Made by a program: the position numbers and the translations under genes. From Rotaria socialis (Eukaryota > Rotifera > Eurotatoria > Philodinida > Philodinidae): DNA of 64,000 bases. A model generated the notes under the pieces. It was given only the letters and a program-made list of their open reading frames with translations, was not told the DNA's origin and did no database searches. The DNA is taken from assembly GCA_905331475.1 (NCBI GenBank), contig CAJNYU010000694.1:124001-188000 (forward strand), read 5' to 3'. Shown here piece after piece: positions 24,320 through 35,821 of this stretch; the first letter of the stretch is position 1; each line of letters opens with the position of its first letter.

Positions 24320-24740
24320 CTTACCAACCATTCCATTAATGGTTCTTTAATAAATACATCAATTCTACTAAGTAATAAATCAGCATTTTCTCGTAATGCA
24401 TTCCAAGTATAAATCATTGCTGCATGAAAGAGACCAACGGTACCAATGGGTGACATTAATTGAACAATTTATCGAGTTAAACGAATAGGAATAAGTTCAG
24501 GTACAGATAAATGTTAAGAAATAAAATGATCTTGGTTTGGAATTTCTCAAAATTTAATCTTACAATCGTTGCTGTATTGAATGCTGAACCAAAATCAATG
24601 CCAATAAATGGTCCAAATGATATATCGATCAGAAAACTAAATGAAGAAAGCATTGTTTACAAAACATTTTCTATATTCAACATACTTCACTTGATGTCGA
24701 TCTCCAGTTCCAAGTATGCAATGATTTGTACATTCTCGAT
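24320..24740 (-). pseudogene. fragment of a DNA-PKcs-like PI3K-related kinase catalytic domain
   Basis: Read on minus, CILGTGDRHQ is the catalytic loop of PI3K-related kinases. After a short intron-like gap comes FGPFIGIDFGSAF, with the DFG metal-binding motif. This is followed by VPELIPIRLTR, then LMSPIGTVGLFHAAM and IDVFIKEPLMEW. The order and spacing match the C-terminal half of the DNA-PKcs kinase domain, where a VPEL.PxRLTRQ block follows IGIDFG. The Gln after RLTR is replaced by a TAA stop. The second intron ends in AAC instead of AG. Upstream, the frame needed for the loop is lost within about 50 bp. A donor-like gtaag follows EPLMEWL near 24330. No FATC end was found. I read it as a truncated, dead copy; an assembly break is the alternative. 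Confidence 0.65.
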
Positions 24741-25055
24741 TCTGGCTCCAAGAAATTTTAAAATGCCGGTTCCAGTTCGATTTGTGATTTCATATTTTTT
24801 TCGCCACTCCCAATATCTTCTAACGAATAAAAGCCATACTGAAAAAAAAACATTGAACAGACTCGTTTGTTATTGATAATTCTATCATTGACGAAAGGTC
24901 ATTATTCATTTATGAACAAACTTGACTGTGATAAATGGTCATCGTATTCACCACTCAACTATTTAATATTATCGTTGTTGACGACATCAGATATGACAAT
25001 AGTTGAACATATATATAGAAGGTTATATTCGAAATATTAGTCATTTATATTCAAT
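24741..25055. other. intergenic region upstream of the broken F-box-like gene
   Basis: No supported gene. On minus the stretch just beyond the kinase fragment stays open in other frames for short distances (for example 24740-24840), perhaps more decayed kinase sequence. The last 100 bp should hold the promoter of the plus-strand gene. Confidence 0.35.
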
Positions 25056-26855
25056 ATGAACGACTCAACTGTTAATATTCTTAGTTTATCCGATGAGATA
25101 TTGCTTGTTATTTACAATAAACTGAATAACATGGATGTACTATATTCACTCATAGGTGCCAATCGAAAACTCGATAGATTGGCTCGGGATGTTACTTTTG
25201 CACAATCTGTTGATTTATTAACAATATTATTAAACGAAAGTAATGATTCAAGGAATAAATCAATACTCGATCGATTTTGTTATGATATATTACCTCAAAT
25301 TCAACACAATATTGAATCTCTTACTCTTGATTCATTATTAATAGATCACGTTTTTCGTATTGGAAATTATTCTAAACTCTATAAGCTTAATTTTTTTAAT
25401 CTTCAATTTGAAATGGCGTCTCGTATATTCAATGGTATGTCATCTTATTTTTCACTCTTCAAAATAAATAAACCTAAGTTGATTAACTCGTATTCTATAT
25501 TTAGACAATTCATCATTTATTCACATCTTTCAAAATCAAATTTCGCATTTTACTGTGACCATACACGATGACAGCAAAGGTGCACATAGAAAAGAATTAT
25601 GGACAAATGTTTTCACCAATATTTTAATTATATTTACAAATTTGATTTATCTCAATTTCCATTCACAAAATATTTGTCGGTTTATATCAAAACCTTTTCT
25701 TAGTTTACCATCAACAACATGTTATTCATCAAATATTGTTTATTTGAATATTGGAGTCTTTAGTTTTGACGATTGTCTTTGTTTAATTGATGGGCATCTT
25801 ACTCAATTACATACGTTTATTGTCAAGGTTGAACACATTAATAATACATCAATGACTATAAAAAATCCGGTAAAATATTAAACAATCTATTGTTGAATAA
25901 GTTCTCAAATATGTAACGGTATCTAATACTGATATCTACCTCCTTGTTTGAGTATTCAACATAACATGACTTAATATTTATGTTAATTTCTTTTTAGAAA
26001 ACAGTATCTAACCTAAAATGTTTCTTGTTGACTTCATTTCGTCGAACAAATGAATATGATAAGCAAATTTTACCATGATTACATCAAATGTTACAATTAG
26101 AAGAACTAACATTATCCCTCATTGTTGGTGATCAAACTTCATTCATTGATGGTACTCATTTGGTTAATAATATTCTTAATAGAATGTCGTATCTACAAAC
26201 ATTTATCTTCAATATTATCACTGAATATGTTAGAATGGACGAAGAACTTTTACCAACACTTGATGATATTGAACGACCACTCATTCAATGAGGATTTAAT
26301 GTTAACTGTTATACTGATTATAATGAATTTTATAACGGTCAATGTCATATTTATTCGCTTCCATATACTATAGACTGTATGCATATACATTCTAGTCTAT
26401 TTTGTGGTGGTTTATTCAGAACTGTTCGTTACCTCTATGTACAAGAATTCTTTCGTCCATTTGAAAATGATTTCTTTGTTCGAATTGCTCAAGCTTTTCC
26501 ATTACTAAATAAATTAACAATACTTAATAGATATAAACAACCCAAGTTAAAACATCAACAAAATAAACATGAATCAACATCTTCAATTATTGAGTTTTCT
26601 CATCTAATGATACTCAATGTCGCTATGTCTTGTATCGATTATGCAAAACAATTTATTTTCGACTTTAATACACGTCTACCTTGTCTTAATAGATTACATA
26701 TTAAATATAAAGACTTGGTGATCGTAACAGACAATTTCACAAACAATGATGCTCGTGCTAATTGTTCAAAATTGCAACATATTATTTTTGATTCAATACC
26801 AACGATATATCCAGAGAACTTCTACCATTATTTTCCTTTGTTCTCAATAAAATAG
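25056..26855 (+). pseudogene. F-box-like leucine-rich protein, interrupted by two in-frame TGA codons
   Basis: Three exons join in phase: 25056-25434, 25505-25869 and 25998-26855. The N-terminus (ILSLSDEILLVIYNKLNNMDVLYSLIGANRKLDRL; quoted in parts: SLSDEILLVIYNKL, VLYSLIGANRKL) is an F-box-like helix bundle. Behind it runs a long leucine-rich region with NLIYLNFHSQNI, LTQLHTFIV and LQLEELTLSL, as in LRR/F-box substrate adaptors of SCF ubiquitin ligases. In exon 3 TGA replaces a sense codon at 26076-26078 and again at 26289-26291. All three frames downstream agree, so there is no frameshift. The intact paralogue at 31488-33522 has the same intron positions and the same start and end. Two stops with otherwise preserved coding suggest a young pseudogene. 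Ubiquitin-ligase function is inferred from the fold only. Confidence 0.75.
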
Positions 26856-27177
26856 TGTTGCTCCATGTTTGAATTAATGGCACCGTTATTTTCTATGACT
26901 AAAAAAGTATAAAATTACTAAAAATAGCTTAAGTGTTACATTAAAAGGTCTTTAAGTACCAAAAAATCGAGCTTCTGACGTGCTTTAACTTTGTATAGAA
27001 TACATTTGTGATATCATTAATAATTTAAATTGCAGATTGGATGTAAAGGTTATTTTACACGGTGTAGAATATAAGGCATAATAAGCCTATGGATATACAG
27101 ATATGTCAATAAAGAACAAGTTGTTCAAATTTTATTAGATTCTTTTCTCTTTCAAAATTTTTTTAAAAGAATAGATC
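26856..27177. other. short intergenic gap
   Basis: Convergent 3' flanks of the F-box-like pseudogene (plus) and the broken minus-strand gene. No supported feature. Confidence 0.4.
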
Positions 27178-28199
27178 TTGGCATACTCTTGTCTTGTTTT
27201 CTTCTGGTTTAATGAAATTGAATATCTTGAAATCATTGATCATCACTTGAAGAACACGGATGCCGATCCGTACTGTTTGTTGTTCGGTTTCTTTCTTCAC
27301 GAAGTGCAATTTCTAAAACAAAATTCTATCAGGAGTATGACTTTATTTTTATTTACCATCATATTGTTTTATCATTTGGATGACAGCATGTGAAACTTAG
27401 CCGTCCTTGCTCTTCATCATCTAATTCATCGCGTGTTCGGCCAAGTACTCTTTGAAGTGTTGATAAACGATCGTATTCTCGTTTGTATTTTTCATACGGA
27501 AAAATATAATGTTAAATTAATAAAATATTTACAATTCATATTTACCACTTCAATTACGACATTATACGGTTGTGATCGCATAGATCGAACAAAAGCCTGT
27601 TCGTCGAAAGTGAGGTTGTCACTTTCAGTACTCATCTAAAATTTATAAAAGTTAGTGTACTGATAAATCAACTCGTTTTATTTGTACTACAAAGAGCAGT
27701 CACTAATTCAATATATTTTTGTTTCTTTAATGTACATGCATGATTTGATTTTGTTTTCGCTTCAAAAACATGATTACGTAAAACATCATTTAACATTGAA
27801 TCAAATTTGCCTGATAGTGCAGGTAAATATCTAAACATTAATGTATCTATACGACTAATCTGTTGATTAAATGCTTCTATTGAACAAAATATAACATCAG
27901 ATAATGGAAACTCTTTAATCATTTTATGTTGATTATTAAAACAATGTACAAAATGATTGAATAATGCATAGCTACAACTATGAGTATCTGTTGCAAATTC
28001 ATTTAATATTGTTGCATCAATCTTAAAAATTAAAATAAAAGATTCGAAAAGTTTTTCAAACGAAAAACAGACTCTTTGTTCCCAATGGATCATGTTGATA
28101 AATCCCAAAATTAGAACAAGATGATCCAATCATTAATGAAAGAAAATCATTATAAAGAATACGTTGAAGAATTTCAATTCTACGATCCGTCATTTTCAT
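27178..28199 (-). pseudogene. unrecognised broken multi-exon gene
   Basis: I do not recognise the family. Minus-strand coding looks real. An ATG at 28199/28193 opens MTDRRIEILQRILYNDF, which ends in a frameshift near 28085. The next frame carries WEQRVCFSFEKLFES and runs to KKQKYIELV, then a phase-0 intron (GTGACT to TTTTAG, about 27700-27634) leads to MSTESDNLTFDEQAFVRSMR. A further intron gap precedes YDRLSTLQRVLGRTRDELDD. A last plausible piece at about 27300-27180 reads VRIGIRVLQVMINDFKIFNF. The content is helical without a signal peptide or membrane span, so cytosolic or nuclear. At least one frameshift separates the parts. Its position between topoisomerase and kinase fragments suggests all three decayed together. 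Confidence 0.45.
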
Positions 28200-28364
28200 T
28201 TATCCTATATTAATAAATAAAAGAAATTAATTTCAAAATAACCAACAAACCATTCTTAAGAGTTTGCGTAATAAATACTTCAATATAATCTTTTTTTAAC
28301 TAATTGTCAAACTTCACTATTTTCTGTCATTTGTTTTATTGTTGCTTCTCAGGCATTTTACTTT

Positions 28365-29500
28365 TTAATTGATAAACACCGTTAACGATCTCGACCGATA
28401 TTGAATATAGACAAATCTTATGGGAATACGTTTGCCATTAAGTGTTACTTTACAACCAGTTGATACAGCTACGTCATAAGCATGCCGTTTAAATAATGAA
28501 ACAAGATCATCATCGAACTTATCCATTTTTAAATCCGGGGTAAATGTAATACGAATAAATTTGTTTGGATTATCACTTGTTTTATTTATAATTGGATCTT
28601 GTGGATCACGCATATTGTTGTTCAAGTCTAAATAAATTCGTCTTCTTTTGAGAAGCAATAGATACAAATAGAAACTGTACTTGTTTAAATGATTTTTTTA
28701 TATTCTTTTGAACATGTTTCAATGGTAAATTTCGTACTAAAATATTTGTTACTTTTACATCATAACCATTTCGAACATCTATTTTAATGGATAAAGGTTA
28801 AAACAAGAATCTTTCGATGATTTCAAATCGTACCGGATATTCGTTTTTGATTATCATTGAAATTATATGATGTGAGAAGTTTACCAAAAGTTGATGTTGG
28901 AATATGGATTGATTCATCTTCAGTCCATTTACGAATAGGTATACCACGACCATCATTACACATTTTTATTTCACCTTTTTCTCTAAATAGCAGAGAGATT
29001 TTTATGCTCATTTTTCTTGAATGAAATACTTACCGATTGATATCATCTTCAATGGATGTCATGGTTGAATCACGTTGTTTATTGTCGACAGCATTGACTA
29101 AATGAAATACAAAGAGTACGCATGCGATAGTTTTTAATAATGAAAATTATCTTTTTTTACCGAGAATTTCATCAAAAATTTCATAGAGACCAGAAACATA
29201 GATGATTTCTTTTTTGACAATTTTCGAACCTTCTTCGGCTTTTTCATCAGAAACCCATATTTCCTATAAGTAATAATCGTAGAAGAAACATATAGAAATA
29301 ATAGTCTTACTTGTTGACATGGTTTTTTTGAACCAATATGTTTTCAGATCGTTTAAGAATATTATCAAGCTTTTCGAGAAGTTGATAAGTGTCTTCATCT
29401 TCATTTAATACATCGTTGATGGATTTATTCATTGAAGACACCATTACGAAAGCAACGTCTTCAATAGAGATAGCGTTTACAAGCAAGACCAAACAGTCTT
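28365..29500 (-). pseudogene. DNA topoisomerase II, decayed N-terminal ATPase region
   Basis: Type II topoisomerases pass one DNA duplex through another using ATP. On minus, in order, I see a YQLLEKLDNIL block (for the usual YQ-LEHIL), then IWVSDEK, VSGLYEIFDEILVNAVDNKQRD (quoted in parts: GLYEIFDEILVNA, DNKQRD), and CNDGRGIPI for the N-G-K-G-I-P ATP-site motif. FGKLLTSYNF then follows. The glycine-rich GGRNGYGAK loop survives only as RNGYDVK, with a key glycine changed to Asp. A frameshift follows near 28745, and FTPDLKMDKFDDD, RHAYDVA and LNGKRIPI come after it. The gene stops there, with no transducer, TOPRIM or breakage-reunion region. Short introns are still visible at about 29310-29260, 29160-29100, 29040-29000 and 28827-28775. 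The lost glycine, the frameshift and the truncation mark it as a pseudogene. Confidence 0.75.
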
Positions 29501-31487
29501 ACACCAAATCTAGAAAAAAATGAATGAAATAGATAGATGCTTCTCTCTTTCATTCAACGATATAAATAGTATAAGGAAATCGTCGAAAAATAATAGATTT
29601 ATGGTATCTGTGCCGCAAACAAAGAAAGTGCTTTTTTTCTTCTAGTTTTGACTCAAAAGTAGAAACTAGCGTGCATGTTATGTTGGAATTGAGATATGTT
29701 ACTGATCATAGTTATGTCACAATGGAACTAATGAATACTCTTTCATAACGAGTGGTACTAATTTCATCATTCTATACTAACAAAGAATTAATGAACCGGG
29801 CTCAAATGTTTTCATATGAAATTAACGGTCGGTCTCGGTGTAAAAGCATGACCGTAATATGATAACGAATATTCCATATTTCACTGCTGCCTTTTGCACC
29901 GATCTAAATATCATCCTTTCATACAAATTTGCATTCATCATAATATTACATATTTGAGATATTTAAGAGTAAGATGATGATGAAGTCATAATTATGTAAC
30001 TGTCTCTGAAATGCATCGTAATATGAAATCCAGTATCTTCAATAAATGAATGGAACTGTATCTAAGTTTGCATTAAATACCATCGATTTACTAAGACAGA
30101 TTGAAACTTTTTTTTACCACCCTTTAGTTTTAAACAGATAATACTATTGGAGTACGCTGTTAAGAAATGACAAAAATTATTTACCAATCGTGCACTTTGA
30201 CAATGACAAAATTTAAAGTAAGAAAAACTAGCAAAATTTAGTTAAAAACATTTGCTTATATATCCAGAATTACGTGTATAGAAAATCTTTGGCACGTAGT
30301 AAAACAACGAAGTGATATCTAGATTATCGTGAGAAAAAATCTTGGTAAGGGAAATATCCTTCAGACTGAGCGAAATGTGAATCGGGTCGAGCTACGAAAA
30401 ATTGGCTCATTTCGAGTCCTGCCGTTTAGGATAAAATTATTCGTTTTCATTAGCTCATCCAAACAAATCTATCAGCTTGTGTTGTTATCCTAAAACAACT
30501 TATCTCTAGCTATCGACTAAATGTAATGAAAATCACTTCTTCTAAAAGGAAGATCCATTGATAAAGAAAAAGATACGAATTGATTTGTGAACAGCCGTAA
30601 TTCAGTTAGTGGTTTTATATCGTCAATCACCATAAGTCTTATTGCACTAATATCCATGTTCAATTGTGGCGTAGACCTTTTAGAATTCGACGGTTCCAAA
30701 AGAACGAGAACCGGAACCGTACAGCCATAGATAAATGGGGAAAAGTAAAACCTGTTCTGAGAAGTCTTGATTCTTTCAGTTTTTAGATTCAAGATTCTAG
30801 TACACATGTCGAATGTTGTTTTATCTAAGTAATAAAGTGTGAGCCGCCTATAATGTCAACAATTCAAGAGCTAAGATTTCGCAAAATTAGCTTCAAAGCT
30901 TCCGCATATATCTTGTGATTTAGCTGTTCTGGTTTCACACGATGTTTTTGGGAACCTAACCGGAATCGTTTTCTTTTTCATTTTTACCACCACAAACCGA
31001 AACCGCATTCCACGTTCCAGGTAATTTTAGCAATCGCAGAACTCTACTTTCAGTATAGGTAGCCTTTTCTTAATTTCGATTTTGATCAATTTCAAGCCAT
31101 AAACTAAAATGAAATAGAATAAAAAGGATGCTGTGAAAGTTGATAAATATCATCACAATCCTTTTTCTGTTCGTGATACTCTGGTATTTTCTTCTTTTAC
31201 TATGACAAGAACGAAGTTCGTCCATGACAATGAAGCGTGATGATACATCGCACGCTGCATTTCTTAAAACAAACCAGTATGATAGATATAAAGATATTTT
31301 ACCAGCGTTCATTTCCATATAGGACAAAGAGAAACAATGCCATTGTTTCATTTGCTCATTCGCCGTGAATTATGATAATAGAAAAATGTCTCATTGTTTT
31401 CATTGGTGATGGATGATGACACGGTTCAATAGAAACAATGAGCATAATATATATATATATATATAAACATTGATATTTATAAACGAA
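29501..31487. other. intergenic region with a TA-dinucleotide run before the next gene
   Basis: About 2 kb with no supported gene. Part of it (30340-31050) is less AT-rich than the surroundings and contains words such as ccggaatcg and cggaaccgtac, so it may be an old repeat, but I found no paired ends. A (TA)n run lies at about 31447-31465, only some 25 bp upstream of the F-box-like start codon. Confidence 0.4.
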
Positions 31488-33522
31488 ATGAATAGATCAG
31501 TGGAAATAAATATGGATAACTCATCGATTGAATTAAGTGATTTACCTAATGAGATTCTTATGATTATTTTGAAAAAATTGTTCAATGTCGAAGTATTGTA
31601 CTCTCTAATAGGTGTTAACAAACGACTCCATGCAATTGTATATGATCCAATTTTTACAAATTGTTTAACGTTGATGAGATGTGTCTCAGATGATTCCATC
31701 GATCCATTGCCTGATTCAATACTTGATCGACTTTGTTCACAAATCTTACCTGAAATTCATCATAAAATCAAATGTCTTAATCTTGAATCATCATCTATGA
31801 AACGTATTCTTCTTGCTACAAGTTATCCGAATCTATGTGAACTTGGTTTATATGATAGTGAGATCGAAACAGTTCTGTCTCTCATTACTGGTAAGATATT
31901 TCCGAACTTTACTGATACAAATGAACGAACATAAATTCGAAGAAAATGAGTAGTAGAAAAACAATACAAGGAAGTCCTTATAATTAAAGCAACACTTGAA
32001 TAAAATTCTCTAATGTCTGTAATTGAAATTTTAAACATTGATTCTGAAAGAGGAAAGTGTAAAATAAAATACAACATCGATGATACAATATAATTTATGA
32101 GAGAAGTTGAAAGAAAAAGATCACATGAACATTACAAAATTGTTAAAAAGAAGAAATAAATAAATAGATCGATTCTATGATTAACAATAAAACCTAATAA
32201 ACATGTGTTTCATTGACTTTATATTTTTTTTATTTAGACGAATCTTCCTTAACTTCTATAGATAAAAATCAAATCTTAACGCTTGTAATCAATCGTACTA
32301 AATACGGAAAAGTAAGTGCTGCAGATGATATGAATCCACGAACATTAGCACATATCTTTACGACGTTCTCCAATTTACAATATTTAAATTTTTATCCATC
32401 TACAATTTGGAGTGAACGATTATCATTTGCCAATCCATGTCCAAGTATTAACTCTTCAACTCTGTTAGAATTGCATATCCGTTTGATGTCGTTCTCCGGC
32501 TGTCTTTATATACTTGATGGACGTTTCAATAATCTTCACACACTTCATGTTGATATTCAGTTCGTTTACGCTTCGGATTTACGAAACAATAATCAGGTAG
32601 ATTGTTTTGATTAGTATTTAATTTTTCGAACAAATTCATTATATGATTTTTATAGGAAAAATTACCTATACCTAATATAAGATGTTTTTCACTATACTGT
32701 TCAGAGATGACAAATGCTTATGATGAATTAACTGTACCACATCTACAACGAATGTCAAATTTAGAAAAACTCAGTTTGAATCTTATTATTTCTGTCAAAA
32801 ATACATTTGTTGATGGAAATGAATTGAAGCAAAATATTATTAATTATATGCCACGATTAAAGCGATTTCAATTTTATATTTGCTCAGACCGTTATTATCC
32901 TAATCAAATTTCTCTACAATCAAAAGAAGATATTCAACATTCATTCAAAGATTTTAAAGACGATCAAATTATTTCTTATATTGATTATTTCCAAGAAGGA
33001 CAACACAGTCTATGCCATATCTATTTGTATTCTTACAAATTAAAATATTACCATACTATAACAAATAATTTTCCAGGTGGATTATTTAAATATGTTCATG
33101 AACTATTATTATATGATGAACGTCCTTTTGAACGTGAATTTTTTCTTCGAATTGCTCAATCATTTCCATTTATTAACATACTGACAATAAAAAATTCGAA
33201 AGCACAAAATAACAAATTATGCAGAGAATCAAAGAATGGCAATCAAGATTTGTCGATCATTAAATATCCTCATCTCACATCTCTAAGTCTTAATGAAGCT
33301 CATGATGATTATATTGAAGAGTTTCTAGTCGAAACGAGAACATGTTTACCGAATAATTATGTTCATCTTAACATTTTTTTTCGCCAACTGAAAAGGATGA
33401 CACATAATTTTACAAGAGATGCGACACGAATCAATTGTGCAAAACTGGTTTCTATATGTGCAAATGCTTGTCGACTTCCTCAATACACAAGAGCATATTT
33501 TCCACATGTTCGTAGATTTTAA
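31488..33522 (+). CDS. F-box-like leucine-rich protein, intact
   Basis: Three exons (31488-31890, 32238-32596, 32656-33522) join in phases 1 and 0 and give about 542 residues. The N-terminus IELSDLPNEILMIILKKL with VLYSLIGVNKRL resembles the F-box helices that bind Skp1. The rest is a leucine-rich solenoid (LQYLNFYP, FNNLHTLHVD, LTSLSLNEA). The first intron is 347 bp and the second 59 bp. An alternative ATG at 31512 would shorten the start by eight residues. No stop interrupts the frame, unlike the copy at 25056-26855. The two copies share intron positions and blocks such as GGLFKYVHELLLYDE versus GGLFRTVRYLYVQE, so they are direct-orientation paralogues about 6 kb apart. A role as an SCF ubiquitin-ligase adaptor is inferred from the fold; the substrate is unknown. 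Confidence 0.82.
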
Positions 33523-34537
33523 TTATTATCAATGCTTATGTATATGTAGCATGAAAGTATTAAAATAGAGATGCGTATAAGTTATCTCATATTTTATTGA
33601 AAATAACCATATGTTTGTATGCATGTACAAGAATAATCACACACATGATAACACAGGTCTGATGAAAAAAACAGCAAAAAGCAAATGTTGTTTTATAGGA
33701 AAATCAGAATAATAGCTCTAAGTCGAGTTACTTGGTACGATATAACATGAAATACGTCTTTCAAGATTGAAAAATAAATAGAGAGCTGAAAATTCTAACA
33801 CAAAAAGCAGTTAACATGTTCGATGTTGAATTAAAATCTTGAACAAGAAATATTTGCTTTATTAGAAGAATAAGATGTTACGTAAACCAACTTTTTAAAT
33901 CTTGTTAGCGTCATTAGATGGCACTCACTGACGCTAAACGTTTATTCGTGTTATCTGTTGTTATGATCTCTATTTTGATTTGTTACGTAATATTTTCGAC
34001 TATGACTAATCCTCGTGACTGATTTTCGTTCGCTATTGCGCAGTTGTTGATGTTCTATCGTATTCGAATATACACTCGATACTCAATATATTCTATATAT
34101 GATACGACGACAAAGTCGATTATTAAAACATGTTTAGCTCTCTATTTTTGGCAGACTAAATATTAGTTCTACCATTGCTACATAATCCCCAAAACGAGAG
34201 CTAACATAAGCAAGGATGAAACCGGTCTTGGCTGCTGTTCACACCCTTTTTGCTACTATATTGTTAGTATTTAATCTAGGGTGTGGATGTGATGGGCATA
34301 ATTGTGACAGAAAACTCTAATCACAGTGAGATCCAAACTGTGTCTGCAATATGATGCGAATCTTTTTATCGAGGCTTTTATAAATGATCAGAAAACCAAT
34401 CAATAACTTGCTGCTTTTCTACGAAAAAATACTGAAAATAATTAAAAAATGGTCATGCCAAGCCTAGAGCAATGATTTTTCAGTAAGAAGAGACGAACAT
34501 TTAAAGTAGTACCAAATTATTACTCTAGTAAGGCAGT
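33523..34537. other. intergenic region with one small perfect hairpin
   Basis: No gene seen. A perfect 9-bp inverted repeat, ttagcgtca (33905-33913) and tgacgctaa (33929-33937), surrounds a 15-bp loop. It could be chance, a footprint of an excised element or a regulatory site. Confidence 0.4.
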
Positions 34538-35821
34538 CTATTGCGTATCAAGAGCGTCCAATGAAAGGTCAGTTCTGGATGGCGAACGTAGAAACGTCTT
34601 GATGTAATCAGCATAGCGTGTTTCAATCTCGTCCTGTGTAAGACCGAATTCCGCCAAGCTGTACGTGTGACGACCTTGCTTCCCCTGCGGATTTTCACGA
34701 AGCCAACTTTGCATAGCCGCCTCAAACTCAGGCGACCAACTGAAGCCAAAATAGTCATAAATGTGTCGTACAGCAGCGATTGGTTGTTCCATAATGTCAT
34801 CGTATAAAACATCTAAAATGGCTTTCTTTGATTGCCGCTCTATGTAAGCTGGCTTTGTACGAAGTATCATCAAACATTCGATTAATTTATCGATATATCG
34901 AATTGCTTGTGTTGTCGCTCTAATTTTGCTGGTCAAATCCGTCTCCTCATAGAAGGCACTGACCAGCGTCCACATGAATTGACACCATGAAGGTATGGTC
35001 TCAACAAGATTTCGATGCGTCAGAATTATGGCTGCGTTTGGATAATGTTCAAAGACGGTATCGAGATATAAAAGATGTCGGGACCATTTTAACAGCCAAT
35101 GGGAGTGAGGCATATCTACGGCATTCAGAAGATGCAAGTACACTTTGTGATAGTCATAAGCATAATCTTTGTTCGTCTCATCGTAAATCCAAGTATTGAG
35201 TTCACATGGATCATAAGAGTTTGTTAACATGAACGAGCTACTTAGACCTGCTTGGAAAAAGATGAGCGTATCTTCTTCAATTGGAAAGCTTGGATGTGCA
35301 GCAGCCATGTTGTTCGATCGATTAACCAGCTGATTGCGTGACTTTCCAAGAAATTGTACTGTGAGTGCTCGCTGTTGGTGCTCAGCCACGTTCGAACGTG
35401 GAATAGGCGGAATACATTCACCCATCATATCGGTCACTAATGGAGCGCGACAGTTAGGATCACAGCTCAATAGATTGTAAAGTAATGTCGAACCAGTGCG
35501 TGGAAGACCACAAATAATCAATGGACCCTTCTCAGGTAAACCAAAATGGAGAAGTTGATTGTTGACCGCTGCATAGTTTAACATACGTTTGCATGTGGTG
35601 TGCATTGAATTGAACATGGAGAAGAGAATATGTCGTCCGACAGGCGTCATCTTATCATTACCAAGTAGACTTCGTCGATTTATTTCAAAAGCTTTCAAAA
35701 TTTCACTATGAAAACTAAATTGGTGTTTAGCTTCATCATCCAAGTCATTTTCATGGAAGATAGTATCATCCACTAATGATGGATGCTTGTTGGTCACTTG
35801 GTCAGATGTGATACCACTCAT
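34538..35821 (-). CDS. sulfotransferase family protein (Sulfotransfer_3 type), intronless
   Basis: Such enzymes move a sulfuryl group from PAPS to hydroxyls or amines of small molecules or glycans. The single 427-residue frame has the PAPS 5'-phosphosulfate loop ICGLPRTGSTLLYNLL at about residues 103-118. A family-like WLLKWSRHLLYLD block follows near 242-254, and a 3'-phosphate-binding block LTHRNLVETIPSW lies near 267-279. The C-terminal RENPQGKQGRHTYSLAEFGL with a preceding FGF.W block is also typical of this family. There is no signal peptide or membrane span, so it is probably cytosolic. It has no intron and is clearly more GC-rich than its flanks, unlike most genes here. The closest relatives I recall are bacterial-type members, so acquisition from bacteria is possible but untested. 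No disruption is seen. Confidence 0.88.
   Translation of the reverse strand: MSGITSDQVTNKHPSLVDDTIFHENDLDDEAKHQFSFHSEILKAFEINRRSLLGNDKMTPVGRHILFSMFNSMHTTCKRMLNYAAVNNQLLHFGLPEKGPLIICGLPRTGSTLLYNLLSCDPNCRAPLVTDMMGECIPPIPRSNVAEHQQRALTVQFLGKSRNQLVNRSNNMAAAHPSFPIEEDTLIFFQAGLSSSFMLTNSYDPCELNTWIYDETNKDYAYDYHKVYLHLLNAVDMPHSHWLLKWSRHLLYLDTVFEHYPNAAIILTHRNLVETIPSWCQFMWTLVSAFYEETDLTSKIRATTQAIRYIDKLIECLMILRTKPAYIERQSKKAILDVLYDDIMEQPIAAVRHIYDYFGFSWSPEFEAAMQSWLRENPQGKQGRHTYSLAEFGLTQDEIETRYADYIKTFLRSPSRTDLSLDALDTQ

Noticed and set aside
24511..24876. 121-residue plus frame
   Set aside because: It lies opposite the kinase fragment, whose motifs (GDRH, IGIDFG) are on minus.
26076..26291. Two in-frame TGA codons as selenocysteine or a recoded stop
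   Set aside because: Neighbouring genes end or are interrupted by TGA, TAA and TAG alike and the intact paralogue has sense codons; there is no visible SECIS element. Pseudogenisation is simpler.
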